From JBNKFV01 sp050289485 (GTDB lineage Bacteria > Pseudomonadota > Gammaproteobacteria > Pseudomonadales > Cellvibrionaceae), in assembly GCA_050289485.1 (NCBI GenBank), contig JBNKFV010000020.1:62001-126000 (forward strand): a stretch of 64,000 nt of DNA, in the 5' to 3' direction. Positions 7,517 to 16,784 of this stretch are shown piece after piece. Numbering within the stretch: the first letter of the stretch is position 1; every line of letters starts with the position of its first letter. Position numbers and translations under genes: made by a program. Under the pieces are notes generated by a model, which made no database searches, was not told the origin of the DNA, and saw nothing but the letters and a program-made list of their open reading frames with translations.

Positions 7517-9205
7517 ATGACTTTTGATCCCAATCTGTTTAAACGCCAGTTTCCTTTGTTTCAGCAGTCGGAAAATACCTCGTTGGTGTATCTCGATAAT
7601 GCTGCAACAACACACAAGCCTGCGGTTGTCATCGATGCTATCTCAGCGTTTTATACACACAGCAATGCCAATGCGCATCGTGGCAGTCACCGCCTCGGTC
7701 GAGCGGCAACAGCAGTACAGGAATCGGCCAGAAAATTAACTGCGCAGTGGTTAAACGCCAGTACTGATGAAATTGTTTTTACTCGTGGTGCAACTGAAGC
7801 ACTGAATTTGTTAGCTAATACCCTCACCGATGCTTTAAAGCCTGGTGACGAAATTGTGCTTTCCGAAGCAGAGCATCACGCCAATATAGTGCCTTGGTAT
7901 ATGGCGGCAAAACAGCGTGGTTTGATTTTGCGTTTTGTTCCGGTATCTCGCCATGAGCGGGGCCATTGGCAGCTAGATATCAACGCGTTGGCCGAACAGG
8001 TAAATGAAAAAACCCGTGTTGTGGCCATCACTGCTGCCAGTAATGTTTTGGGTGAGGCAGTCGACTTGTCGCAAGTGCGAGAGGTGCTCGCGTCTTTCCC
8101 TGAAACTAATCGGCCATTGTGGGTTGTCGATGCCGCGCAGTTGGCCGCGCATAGCCCCATCGACGTTAAACAAATTGGGTGCGACTTTCTCGTGCTGGCT
8201 GGCCATAAAGTATTTGGGCCTATGGGTATTGGTATTCTGTACGGCAAGCAGTCATGCCTGGCTGCATTGACGCCGTGGCAGGGTGGTGGCGAAATGATTA
8301 CTCGCGTCACTACTGAGACGGTTGCTTACACAGATGGGGCCGCACGTTTTGAAGCGGGTACTTCGTCGCTGGCTGATATTGCCGCATGGAAAGCGTGTGT
8401 TGAGTTTTGGCAACACCTCGATCGTAATGCCATGGCTGTGTGGGAAAACGATTTGTTGCAGTACGCTTTTTTACAACTTGAGCAGTGTCCTTGGTTAGAG
8501 CCAATCAATGGTTCATTCAATAACGTGGGTATTATCACGCTGGCAAATCGTCACCCGTCGTTATCGTTGGGCGATGTAGCAGATTGGCTTGATCACAGTA
8601 ATATCGCCGTGCGGACAGGCCATCATTGTGCCCAGCCGCTATTGCAGCGCATGGGTGAAGCAGAACTACTGCGAATTTCGTTGGCTGCTTATAACGTTTA
8701 TGAAGACATTGATCGCTTGTTGGAAAGTCTGTTGAGTATGGCAAACAATGTTGTTCCAGACACTACCGCGGTATTTGATCGTTCGGTGAGCGGCGATGGT
8801 GCTGAACCAGAAATCGATAAGGTTGACGGTTTTTCTATTAACGATTTGAAAAACTGCAAGCATTGGCAGATCCGTTATAAGCTTTTGTTAAACTGGGGCG
8901 AAAGGTTGACTTTTAAACCCGAGCTTCGTAACGATGAGTATCGTGTGCAGGCTTGTGAGTCGGGGGCTTGGCTGGCAGTAGATGTGCTTGACGGTCGGCT
9001 GCAGCTTGCCATAGACAGCGATTCAAGGTTAGTCAAAGGGTTGGCAATGCTGTTGTTGGTGTTACTGCAAAATCAACCGGTTGAAATGCTGCGTACTACA
9101 GCGGTTGAAGAACTGTTTGTCGAACTGCAATTTGAAAAATATCTCAGTGCCTCTCGCAGTAACGGTTTTTATGCATTGCTCAAAGCCATACGCAACAAAG
9201 CCTGA
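7517..9205 (+). CDS. Fused cysteine desulfurase - SufE-like protein (CsdA-CsdE fusion)
   Basis: Single 562-residue chain with two enzymes that are usually separate. Residues 1 to about 400 are a group II (SufS/CsdA) cysteine desulfurase with YLDNAATTHKP, the PLP lysine K231 in LAGHKVFGP, and the persulfide cysteine C371 in RTGHHCAQPLL. After an acidic linker of about 30 residues, positions about 430-562 form a SufE/CsdE sulfur acceptor with the acceptor cysteine C480 in QACESGAWLA. A TTG two codons upstream is an alternative start. In E. coli csdA and csdE are separate and adjoin tcdA; here the fusion converges on tcdA, supporting a CsdA-CsdE assignment over SufS-SufE. It mobilises sulfur from cysteine as a persulfide. 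Confidence 0.93.
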   Translation: MTFDPNLFKRQFPLFQQSENTSLVYLDNAATTHKPAVVIDAISAFYTHSNANAHRGSHRLGRAATAVQESARKLTAQWLNASTDEIVFTRGATEALNLLANTLTDALKPGDEIVLSEAEHHANIVPWYMAAKQRGLILRFVPVSRHERGHWQLDINALAEQVNEKTRVVAITAASNVLGEAVDLSQVREVLASFPETNRPLWVVDAAQLAAHSPIDVKQIGCDFLVLAGHKVFGPMGIGILYGKQSCLAALTPWQGGGEMITRVTTETVAYTDGAARFEAGTSSLADIAAWKACVEFWQHLDRNAMAVWENDLLQYAFLQLEQCPWLEPINGSFNNVGIITLANRHPSLSLGDVADWLDHSNIAVRTGHHCAQPLLQRMGEAELLRISLAAYNVYEDIDRLLESLLSMANNVVPDTTAVFDRSVSGDGAEPEIDKVDGFSINDLKNCKHWQIRYKLLLNWGERLTFKPELRNDEYRVQACESGAWLAVDVLDGRLQLAIDSDSRLVKGLAMLLLVLLQNQPVEMLRTTAVEELFVELQFEKYLSASRSNGFYALLKAIRNKA

Positions 9206-9311
9206 ATGTTATTTGATAGTGTCGGGGCAGTATAAGGATGTTGTGGCAGGCTGAGCTTGCGTAACCAATAGCATTAACCATTTGCGAACACAGCGTACCG
9301 GCGGATGAATA

Positions 9312-10142
9312 TTAAGCGGTTGTCAGGTTATGCTGCTTTTGCAAAAAACGTTCTATCGCCCTTGAAGCAGCGATAAAACCGGCAGTTGCCGTGACCATGC
9401 TGATGGCACCAAACCCGCCGCTGCAATCGAGCTTTACACCGTCCATATTATCGGGCTTCTGCTGGCACACACTGCCGTCGCCGGCGGGGTAGGTCATTTG
9501 CTCTGTCGAATAAACGGCTTCTATGGAAAAGCGACGTTTTGGGTTGCGTGAAAAACGGTAGTCGCGGCGTAGGATATTACGCACTTTGGCCAGTAGCGGG
9601 TCGTTCACCGTTTTGCTTAAATCGCCGCTGGTCAATTGCCGGGGATCCAGTTTTCCACCGGCAGAGCCTACGGTAATCAGCGGTAGCTTGCGCCGTTTGC
9701 AGTAAGCAATCAGCGCGGCTTTCGCTTGTGCATTGTCGATAGCGTCGATTACGCAGTTAACGTGTTCGCCAATGAGCGAAGCCGGGTTTTCTTCATCAAG
9801 AAAGTCGTTCACACAATCAACATTGATGCCGGGGTTGATGGTGCGTAAACGATCTGCCATCACCTGGGTTTTCTCCTGCCCAATAGTGTCGTGCACTGTA
9901 TGTATTTGGCGATTGGTGTTGGTAATACAGATATCATCAAGATCGAGTAATACAATATTGCCGACACCGGAGCGCGCCAAGGCTTCGGCCGTCCAGGAAC
10001 CTACGCCGCCAATGCCTGCCACCAGAAAGCAACTGGTTGCCAAACGCAGGAGGTTGCCTTCACCGTACAGGCGGGCGACGCCACCAAAGCGTTGTTGGTA
10101 GTCGGCAGGCAATTGCTCAAACGATTTTGCTGTGGTCGTCAT
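9312..10142 (-). CDS. tcdA: tRNA threonylcarbamoyladenosine dehydratase (CsdL)
   Basis: E1-like ATP-dependent enzyme that cyclises t6A at position 37 of ANN-decoding tRNAs to ct6A. The 276-residue length fits. It shows the nucleotide-binding VAGIGGVGSWTAEALARSG (about 41-59), LLDLDDICITNTNRQ, and the conserved VIDAIDNAQAKAALI. TcdA is known to work with CsdA and CsdE, and here the gene converges on the csdA-csdE fusion with a gap of 106 bp. It starts 18 bp downstream of the malic enzyme gene on the same strand. Confidence 0.95.
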   Translation of the reverse strand: MTTTAKSFEQLPADYQQRFGGVARLYGEGNLLRLATSCFLVAGIGGVGSWTAEALARSGVGNIVLLDLDDICITNTNRQIHTVHDTIGQEKTQVMADRLRTINPGINVDCVNDFLDEENPASLIGEHVNCVIDAIDNAQAKAALIAYCKRRKLPLITVGSAGGKLDPRQLTSGDLSKTVNDPLLAKVRNILRRDYRFSRNPKRRFSIEAVYSTEQMTYPAGDGSVCQQKPDNMDGVKLDCSGGFGAISMVTATAGFIAASRAIERFLQKQHNLTTA

Positions 10143-10160
10143 AGGGTGTGTTATTCAGTA

Positions 10161-11849
10161 CTAGTAAGCGATACGGCGGTATTGGCGGTATTCCGGTGTC
10201 CAGAAATTTCGGGCGATGGCCTGGTCGATGGCTTCGTCGGAAATTTCTGCGGTTACGCCGTCGGCAATCGCCTGTTGAAACACGGCCTTGGCAATTTTCT
10301 GGCTTAAGGCCCGAATGCTTTGCAGCGGCGGAAGTAATAAGCCCTCTCCGGTTTCGGCTCTGGGAGAATGCGCGGCGAGTACCCGACTCGCTGCAATAAA
10401 CATGGTTTCGGTGATGTGTTGCGCCTTGCTGGCGATAACGCCCAAGGCCACGCCAGGAAAAATATAGGCGGTATTACACTGGCTCACGTTAATGGTTTGA
10501 CCATTCAGTTCGATGGCAGCAAATGGGCTGCCAGTCGCGACGATGGCGCGGCCTTCTGACCAGCGTAACAAGTCTTCCGGCGTGGCTTCTGCCTGCGAGG
10601 TTGGGTTCGACAGCGGTAATATGATGGGGGCTTCTTCGTAATGGAGTATGGCTTTCACGGCTGCTTCATCGAACAGGCTTGGTTGGCCAGATACGCCAAT
10701 CAGAATGCTGGGTTGTGTATTGTCGATTACATCCAGCAGACCAACGGTTTCGCCTTGGGTAATTTTCCAGTGTTTGATCAGGCTTGCAGGCTTGCAGAGT
10801 CGTTCCTGAAAACCTTCCATGTTGGCACGGTTATCGAGCAATAAGCCTGAACGATCGAGCAGATAAACCCGGTCGCGTGCCTGAATTTCACTAAGGCCTT
10901 CTTCCTGCATTTGCAGAATAATTTTTTCGGCAATGCTGCAGCCAGCTGAACCCGCACCGGCAACCACCACACATTGGTCTTTAAGGCTTTCTTTTTTGCT
11001 GCGACACGCTGCTAGCAGGGTGCCCAGAGTGACGGCGGCTGTGCCTTGAATATCATCGTTAAAACAACAGGTATTGTGCCGATAGCGGCGCAATAGTGGT
11101 GTAGCATTGTGTTTGGCGAAATCTTCAAACTGAATCAGTACATTGGGCCAGCGGCGTTTACAGGCGTCAACAAATTCGTCCACAAATTCTTCGTATTCGA
11201 TACCGGTAATACGCGGGTGACGCCAGCCGAGGTAAAGGGGATCTTCCAGCAGCTTTTCGTTGTTGCAGCCTGCGTCGAGCACGACGGGCAGCGTGTACGC
11301 GGGGCTGATACCACCGCAGGCAACATATAAACACAGCTTGCCAATGGAGATGCCCATGCCGCCCACGCCGAGATCTCCCAAGCCTTGAATACGCTCACCG
11401 TCGGTAACCACAATCGCTTTAACGTTTTTTTTGGTCACACTTTGCAGCATGTCGTCCATCTGTTCCATTTGTGGGTACGAGATAAACAAACCCCGGTGAC
11501 GACGATAAATCCGCGAAAACTGGCGGCAGGCTTCGGCAACCGTTGGGGTATAAATAAGCGGTAAAATTTCGTCGAGGTGGTCGACTACCAAACGATAATA
11601 GAGCGTTTCGTTGGTGTCTTGCAGTGAACGCAAATACAGGTGCTTATCGAAGTTTGCGGTAAACGATTGCAACAGAGCATAGGCGCGCTCGGTTTGCTCG
11701 CTAATGGTTTCGGTAACGCCGGGAATAAGCCCCAGCAGATTGAATTGTTCGCGTTCTTCTTCGCTAAAGGCACTGCCTTTGTTAAGCAGTGGTGTTTCCA
11801 ACAATGTTGGGCCTGCATGACGAACATAGAGCGGACGTTTTTTGCTCAT
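10161..11849 (-). CDS. maeA: NAD-dependent malic enzyme
   Basis: Oxidative decarboxylation of malate to pyruvate and CO2 with reduction of NAD. The 562-residue subunit matches the E. coli MaeA/SfcA class (about 565), not the longer MaeB fusion. Visible segments are PLIYTPTVAEACRQFSRIYR, the ERIQGLGDLGVGGMGISIGK malate/NAD signature, QFEDFAKHNA, and the Rossmann motif VVVAGAGSAGCSIAEKI. The ATG at 11849 has an AGGGA site 5 bp upstream; an in-frame extension to 11951 lacks family similarity. The same-strand neighbour tcdA is only 18 bp away, while rnfE lies 118 bp upstream. Confidence 0.95.
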   Translation of the reverse strand: MSKKRPLYVRHAGPTLLETPLLNKGSAFSEEEREQFNLLGLIPGVTETISEQTERAYALLQSFTANFDKHLYLRSLQDTNETLYYRLVVDHLDEILPLIYTPTVAEACRQFSRIYRRHRGLFISYPQMEQMDDMLQSVTKKNVKAIVVTDGERIQGLGDLGVGGMGISIGKLCLYVACGGISPAYTLPVVLDAGCNNEKLLEDPLYLGWRHPRITGIEYEEFVDEFVDACKRRWPNVLIQFEDFAKHNATPLLRRYRHNTCCFNDDIQGTAAVTLGTLLAACRSKKESLKDQCVVVAGAGSAGCSIAEKIILQMQEEGLSEIQARDRVYLLDRSGLLLDNRANMEGFQERLCKPASLIKHWKITQGETVGLLDVIDNTQPSILIGVSGQPSLFDEAAVKAILHYEEAPIILPLSNPTSQAEATPEDLLRWSEGRAIVATGSPFAAIELNGQTINVSQCNTAYIFPGVALGVIASKAQHITETMFIAASRVLAAHSPRAETGEGLLLPPLQSIRALSQKIAKAVFQQAIADGVTAEISDEAIDQAIARNFWTPEYRQYRRIAY

Positions 11850-11967
11850 GATTCCCTCGATGACAGTAACGTTCGACGTTATAGGGCGATACCTTGTGAG
11901 TATCAGTAGGCGAGCACCGGGAGTATGGGCTCGCCCGTTTAGGGTGGCCATTAGGGCCTATCTGTTA

Positions 11968-12684
11968 TTAGCTGATGCTGCCGGTCGTGCGTACGCGCTT
12001 GCTGCCTTTAACCACCGGTTCGGTACGGCGGGCTTTTTCTCGGCGTTCCAATTCGGCATCAATAATATTTTTCAGCGCGATCAAAAAACCCACCACCAGA
12101 AATGCACCTGGCGGTAAGACAGCGACTAAAAAACCGGGGTAGTTGCTAAACAGTGTGATTTTCCAACTGGTAGCACCTGCACCAAACAGTAACTGCATAT
12201 TGGCAAACAGTGTGCCGTTGCCAAGAATTTCTCGCATTGCACCTACGGTAACCAATACCAGCATAAAACCTACGCCCATCATCAACCCATCAATCGCCGA
12301 CGGTAGAATGCGGTTTTTACAGGCAAACGCGTCGGCGCGGCCAAGAATGGCGCAGTTGGTAACAATCAGTGGAATAAAAATGCCCAGTATCTGATACAGC
12401 TCGAAGGTGTAAGCGCGCATCAGTAATTCGATGCAAGTCGTACAGGTGGCAATAATCATCACAAACGCTGGCAGGCGCACCGCATCACTCACGGCTGTTC
12501 GCACCAGAGACACCAACACATTTGAGCTAACCAGTACCAGCATGGTGGCCACACCCAGCCCCAGCGCATTCACCACCGATCCACTTACGGCCAGGAGAGG
12601 GCACAAGCCCAACAACTGCACCAGGGCAGGATTGTTGTTCCACAAGCCGTTATTAACGACCTCGCGATAATTTACGTTACTCAT
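11968..12684 (-). CDS. rnfE: Rnf complex membrane subunit RnfE (RsxE)
   Basis: Integral membrane subunit of the Rnf ferredoxin:NAD oxidoreductase, an ion-translocating complex in the inner membrane. 238 residues with about six membrane helices, opening MSNVNYREVVNNGLWNNNPA and containing QLLGLCPLLAVS and IPLIVTNCAILGRADAFA, the cysteine-bearing half-membrane motifs shared with RnfA. It ends in a basic tail rich in Arg and Lys. The start overlaps the rnfG stop by 4 bp, and it is the last gene of rnfABCDGE here. Confidence 0.95.
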   Translation of the reverse strand: MSNVNYREVVNNGLWNNNPALVQLLGLCPLLAVSGSVVNALGLGVATMLVLVSSNVLVSLVRTAVSDAVRLPAFVMIIATCTTCIELLMRAYTFELYQILGIFIPLIVTNCAILGRADAFACKNRILPSAIDGLMMGVGFMLVLVTVGAMREILGNGTLFANMQLLFGAGATSWKITLFSNYPGFLVAVLPPGAFLVVGFLIALKNIIDAELERREKARRTEPVVKGSKRVRTTGSIS

Positions 12685-13349
12685 GATGCTTCCTTCGCTG
12701 CGTGTGCGCGTACCTGTGTGGCTGGGGTATTATCGCCAAACAGGTCGGCATGATGCTGCTGTACATACAACAGTACGTCTTTTACTTTGTTGACAACAGC
12801 TCTTGGCGTAATAGTAGCCCCCGTAAACTGATCAAATTGGCCACCGTCTTTTTTGACTTTCCAGTTTTCCAGTGTGGGTTGGCCAAGGGCTTTGCCGTTA
12901 AAGCTTAAAACCCACGGGCTTTTTTTAATATCGACTTTGTCGCCAAGACCGGGGGTTTCGTTGTGGTGTAGTGCGCGCACCCCAGCGACAGAACCATCGC
13001 GGTTAACCCCTACGATTAACTTGATATCGCCACTGTAACCGTCGGGGGCAACGGCGGGAACAATAACAGCAATCACTTTGCCGTTCTTTTTCGCCTGATA
13101 AATTTTTTGCTCTTGATCAACGCCCAGCGTTGCTTGTTGTTCCGGCGTCAATGCAATGGCGTCGGTGAGTATGTCGTTGTCATGGCGCTCGTCGGGTACG
13201 ATTTCCAGCAAGGCTTTTTCAGCTGCGTGGCGTTCGGCCTCGGCAATTTTTTCGCGAGTACCCTGATACGTCGCGGCCAGTAGTCCTGCGGTGACAACGG
13301 CAAAGGCGCAAAGTATAAGACTGTTTTTACTGATTGATGTTTTTAGCAT
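12681..13349 (-). CDS. rnfG: Rnf complex flavoprotein RnfG (RsxG)
   Basis: Periplasm-facing subunit carrying covalently bound FMN. About 222 residues: one N-terminal membrane anchor (ILCAFAVVTAGLLAATY) and an FMN-binding domain with the attachment motif FTGATITPRAVV, in which the second Thr of TGATIT is the expected FMN-linked residue. Other family segments are GYSGDIKLIVGVN and HHNETPGLGDKV. The ATG at 13349 comes one base after the rnfD stop (TGACATG), which decides the start over upstream in-frame codons. Confidence 0.95.
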   Translation of the reverse strand: MLKTSISKNSLILCAFAVVTAGLLAATYQGTREKIAEAERHAAEKALLEIVPDERHDNDILTDAIALTPEQQATLGVDQEQKIYQAKKNGKVIAVIVPAVAPDGYSGDIKLIVGVNRDGSVAGVRALHHNETPGLGDKVDIKKSPWVLSFNGKALGQPTLENWKVKKDGGQFDQFTGATITPRAVVNKVKDVLLYVQQHHADLFGDNTPATQVRAHAAKEAS

Positions 13350-13350
13350 G

Positions 13351-14409
13351 TCAGTCGTCTGCCTTTTCAGTCGCTTTGCGTGGTTTACTGTGGCCATAGG
13401 TTCGCGGTACGGTGTAATAGTCGATAAACGGTGCGGCAAAATTCATCAACAATACGGCAAAGGCAACGGCATCAGGGTAGTTGCCCCAACTGCGAATCAC
13501 GTAAATCAGCAGGCCTATCAGGGCGCCGTAAATGAGCCGTCCGCGGGTTGATACTGCGGAGGTTACCGGATCGGTGATAATAAAAAAGGCACCGAACATG
13601 GTCGCACCAGACAGCAGATGAAACACTGCCGAGCCACCACTGTGCGAGCCGCCATCGTTAAACAGGGTCGCAACAATGGCCAGTGTTACCAGCATGGCGA
13701 CGGGCGCGTGCCAGGTAAAAACCCGCTTGTAGAGCAAAAACGCACCGCCCAGCAAAAAGCTCAGGTTAACCCATTCCCAGCCAGCACCTGCCCAACGCCC
13801 TGTATTGAAGGCGGGTTCGGTGGCATACAGTTGTTGCAATATAAGGCTGCTGTTTTGCTTCATTACATCCAGTGGTGTGGCGGCGGTGTAGCCATCGATA
13901 GGCGTGCCCAGCCAGATTTTGGCCAGCGCATCCAGTGGCCCTACTAACGATTGGCCATCGGTGAGCATGGTACGAGGTGCGGGCCATTGCGTCATGTCGA
14001 CCGGGAATGAAATCAGCAATACCACATAACCAACCATGGCTGGATTAAAAGGGTTATAGCCCATGCCACCGTACAATTGTTTGGCAATCACAATAGCCAC
14101 AACGGCGCCCACGACAATCAGCCACCAGGGCGCGAGTGGCGGAAGGGCAATGCCCAGCAGTACGCCGGTAACCACTGCACTGTAATCGCTAAGATAAAAC
14201 CCCATCGGGCGCTTACGCAGTTTTAATACCGCCGCTTCAAAGCCTACACAGGCGGCAACCATCATCACAACATTGATCAGGGTGCCGGGGCCAAAAAAAT
14301 AACTCAGGCTGATCAAGCCCGGAATCGTCGCCATTATCACCAGCTTCATCACGTCACCAGCGGTGCCGCGACGGTGTGCGTGAGGCGAAGAAACTTTAAG
14401 AAATGCCAT
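13351..14409 (-). CDS. rnfD: Rnf complex membrane flavoprotein RnfD (RsxD)
   Basis: Inner-membrane subunit related to NqrB, with covalent FMN. 352 residues and about nine membrane helices. The FMN attachment motif is visible as LLSGATMFGAFFIITDPVT, the linked Thr being in SGAT. Other family marks are MGYNPFNPAMVGYVVLLISFP near the middle and RLIYGALIGLLIYVIR toward the end. It lies 17 bp after rnfC and directly abuts rnfG. Confidence 0.95.
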   Translation of the reverse strand: MAFLKVSSPHAHRRGTAGDVMKLVIMATIPGLISLSYFFGPGTLINVVMMVAACVGFEAAVLKLRKRPMGFYLSDYSAVVTGVLLGIALPPLAPWWLIVVGAVVAIVIAKQLYGGMGYNPFNPAMVGYVVLLISFPVDMTQWPAPRTMLTDGQSLVGPLDALAKIWLGTPIDGYTAATPLDVMKQNSSLILQQLYATEPAFNTGRWAGAGWEWVNLSFLLGGAFLLYKRVFTWHAPVAMLVTLAIVATLFNDGGSHSGGSAVFHLLSGATMFGAFFIITDPVTSAVSTRGRLIYGALIGLLIYVIRSWGNYPDAVAFAVLLMNFAAPFIDYYTVPRTYGHSKPRKATEKADD

Positions 14410-14426
14410 GACGGTTTTGCCCTGAA

Positions 14427-16784
14427 TTATTCGGTAAGTTGTGCCAGCTCGGCTTCAAGCTTTGCGCGCTTTTCCAGCATTTTTTCGACCCCGGTACGCA
14501 ATGCATCGGCATTGGGGTCGTTCTCTGCTTCAGCGTTTGCCAACCGTGTTTGTGCTTTATCGAGCCGCTGTACCAGGCTCTGCAGTTGTTCCTGCAACTT
14601 TTCTTCTGGCGACATTGATGCTTGTGCGGCCGCTTTGGCTTTGGCCCGTTCGATGGCAGCGTGAGCTGCATCGGTGGGGGGCGCTGCGGGTTGTTCCGAC
14701 GGAGCAGTGCTGTATTTCGCCAACTCTTCGCGGGCTTCAGCCAGTTTGCTTTCTAATTTGGTTACCCCTTGTGCCAGTGCATCGGCCGTGTGGCTACCTT
14801 CTGCCTTTGCTGCAGCGGCTTTTTCACGTGCTGTGGCCAAGCGTTTTTCCAGAGACTCAACATTGGCTTTGGCTTTTTCTGCCGGATTCATGGCCGCTTT
14901 AGCTTTGGCTCGAGCAATAGCGGCGACGACGGGGTCGTTGTCGGTTGCCACTTCTGCAGTCTGTGCGGGTGCTTGTTGTGGCGCAGTGGTGTCACTATGG
15001 GCCTTGGCCTCGGCGAGCTTTTTCTCGGCATCCAGCAGGCGCACTTCAAGTTGCTTGATTTGTGCATCAAGCATTTCTACACGCTCGGCAGTGGCACCTT
15101 CCTCTGCTTCACCATTGCGCTTATCGATGGCTTTTTGCAGGCGCGACTGGGCGCTTTCGTAGGCGCGTTCGGCTTTGGCCAATTGTTCTTCCGGTGAGGC
15201 CTGTTTGGCTTTTACGCGGGCCATAGCAGCGGCGACCATGTCGGCTTTTTCGGCTTCAGGGCCTTTGGTATCGGCAGCACCGCTGGCCTTGGCGTCGGCA
15301 AGTTTTTTCTTGGCTTCTTCGGCGGCTTTCTGGCGCGCAATGCGTTTGGCTTCTTTTTCAGCTTCGGCCTTGGCAATACGTTCTTGGCGGAATTCGAAAC
15401 GCTTGCGCGACTGATCAGATTTTTCTTTTTCGGCTTGCAGGTGGCGAATGGTGGCCTTTGAGGCCCGGTAATATTGCACCAGCGGAATATTGCTGGGGCA
15501 TACATAAGAACAGGCACCACACTCAATGCAGTCAAACAAGTTGTGCGCTTGCAGTTTGTCGTAGTCCTGCGATTGCGCGTACCAATACATTTGTTGGGGC
15601 AGCAGGGTGGCCGGGCAGGCTTCTGCGCACATGCCGCAGCGAATACAGGCCTGAGCTGGGGGTGGGTCGGGCAACTCGGTTGCAGTTGCAGCGATGATGC
15701 AGTTGGTGGTTTTAACCACTGGCGCGGCGGGCGTTTCCAGGCAGAAGCCCATCATCGGGCCACCCATAATTAACCGGTGGCACTGGTCGGCGTGAAAGCC
15801 GTGTGCCAGCAGCAGTTCGTGAATGGGAGTGCCCAAACGCGCTTCTACGTTACCGGGGTTTTCCAGCGCTTCGCCTACCAGTGTGGTAATGCGGCTGATC
15901 AGGGGCTCGCCGTATTTTACCGCGCGCCATACCGCGCGGGCGGTGCCCACGTTTTGCATAGTGATGCCGATATCTGCCGGTAATTTACCGTGTGGTACTT
16001 CTTTACCGGTAAGAATTTGAATCAGCTGTTTTTCCCCGCCTGACGGGTATTTTGTGGGGAAGACAGCCACCTCAATGCGAGTGCCTTCACAGGCTTTGCG
16101 CATGGCGGTAATGGCATCGGGTTTATTGTCTTCGATGCCGATAATGATTTCCGCGGGGTCTGAGAGCAGATGCGCTAACACCTGGGCTCCGGCAACAATG
16201 TCATCGGCGTATGTTTGCATCAATATATCGTCGGCGGTGATATAAGGCTCGCACTCGGTGCCGTTGATGATCAGTGTATCGATGTGCTTATTGGCTTTGG
16301 GGTTTACTTTTACTGCCGTGGGAAAGCCGGCACCACCCATGCCGGTGATACCTGCCTCGCGAATAGCCTGGGCCAGGTCCATCTTATCCATGCTCAGATA
16401 GTCTGGTAGTGGGGTGAGATCTACCCATTCATCTTTGCCGTCGGATTCAATCACGATGCAAGGGCCACTTTGGCCCGATGGGTGGGGTAGCACGCGGTCT
16501 TCAATGGCGATGACTTTTCCAGAAATAGACGCATGCACGGGTGCGCTGATAAAACCTTTAGCCTGTGCAATGCACTGGCCTGTGCGTACGTAATCGCCAA
16601 CGGCCACAATGGGCTCGGCCGGGGTGCCAATGTGCTGGCTTAACGGCAGAATCACCTGTGAGGGCGACGGAGCCTTGTCTAAAGGGCGCTGCAACGACTG
16701 GGTTTTGTTTTCCGGTGGGTGGATGCCGCCGGGGATATCCCAGATTTTACGTGGCTTGTCTGAGGCGATGACACGGGTGTTCAT
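14427..16784 (-). CDS. rnfC: Rnf complex iron-sulfur subunit RnfC (RsxC) with long repeated C-terminus
   Basis: Peripheral NADH/FMN and iron-sulfur subunit of Rnf. 785 residues from the ATG at 16784, whose A overlaps the rnfB stop (TAATG) behind a GGAGGTGG site. Residues 1 to about 450 are the conserved core: IWDIPGGIHPPENK, GMGGAGFPTAVK, GTECEPYITADD, and two ferredoxin clusters CIRCGMCAEACP and CIECGACSYVCP. From about 480 the chain is an Ala/Lys/Glu-rich coiled region with three imperfect repeats beginning near 516, 617 and 705, each with an ARxKAK-like head (VAAAMARVKAKQ, VAAIARAKAKAA, HAAIERAKAKAA). Such tails occur in enteric RsxC but vary widely. Confidence 0.95.
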   Translation of the reverse strand: MNTRVIASDKPRKIWDIPGGIHPPENKTQSLQRPLDKAPSPSQVILPLSQHIGTPAEPIVAVGDYVRTGQCIAQAKGFISAPVHASISGKVIAIEDRVLPHPSGQSGPCIVIESDGKDEWVDLTPLPDYLSMDKMDLAQAIREAGITGMGGAGFPTAVKVNPKANKHIDTLIINGTECEPYITADDILMQTYADDIVAGAQVLAHLLSDPAEIIIGIEDNKPDAITAMRKACEGTRIEVAVFPTKYPSGGEKQLIQILTGKEVPHGKLPADIGITMQNVGTARAVWRAVKYGEPLISRITTLVGEALENPGNVEARLGTPIHELLLAHGFHADQCHRLIMGGPMMGFCLETPAAPVVKTTNCIIAATATELPDPPPAQACIRCGMCAEACPATLLPQQMYWYAQSQDYDKLQAHNLFDCIECGACSYVCPSNIPLVQYYRASKATIRHLQAEKEKSDQSRKRFEFRQERIAKAEAEKEAKRIARQKAAEEAKKKLADAKASGAADTKGPEAEKADMVAAAMARVKAKQASPEEQLAKAERAYESAQSRLQKAIDKRNGEAEEGATAERVEMLDAQIKQLEVRLLDAEKKLAEAKAHSDTTAPQQAPAQTAEVATDNDPVVAAIARAKAKAAMNPAEKAKANVESLEKRLATAREKAAAAKAEGSHTADALAQGVTKLESKLAEAREELAKYSTAPSEQPAAPPTDAAHAAIERAKAKAAAQASMSPEEKLQEQLQSLVQRLDKAQTRLANAEAENDPNADALRTGVEKMLEKRAKLEAELAQLTE

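Noticed and set aside
14427..15250. Tandem array of short repeats in this stretch as a CRISPR-like feature
   Set aside because: The repetition is at protein level within the RnfC tail; there are no regular DNA repeats with unique spacers.
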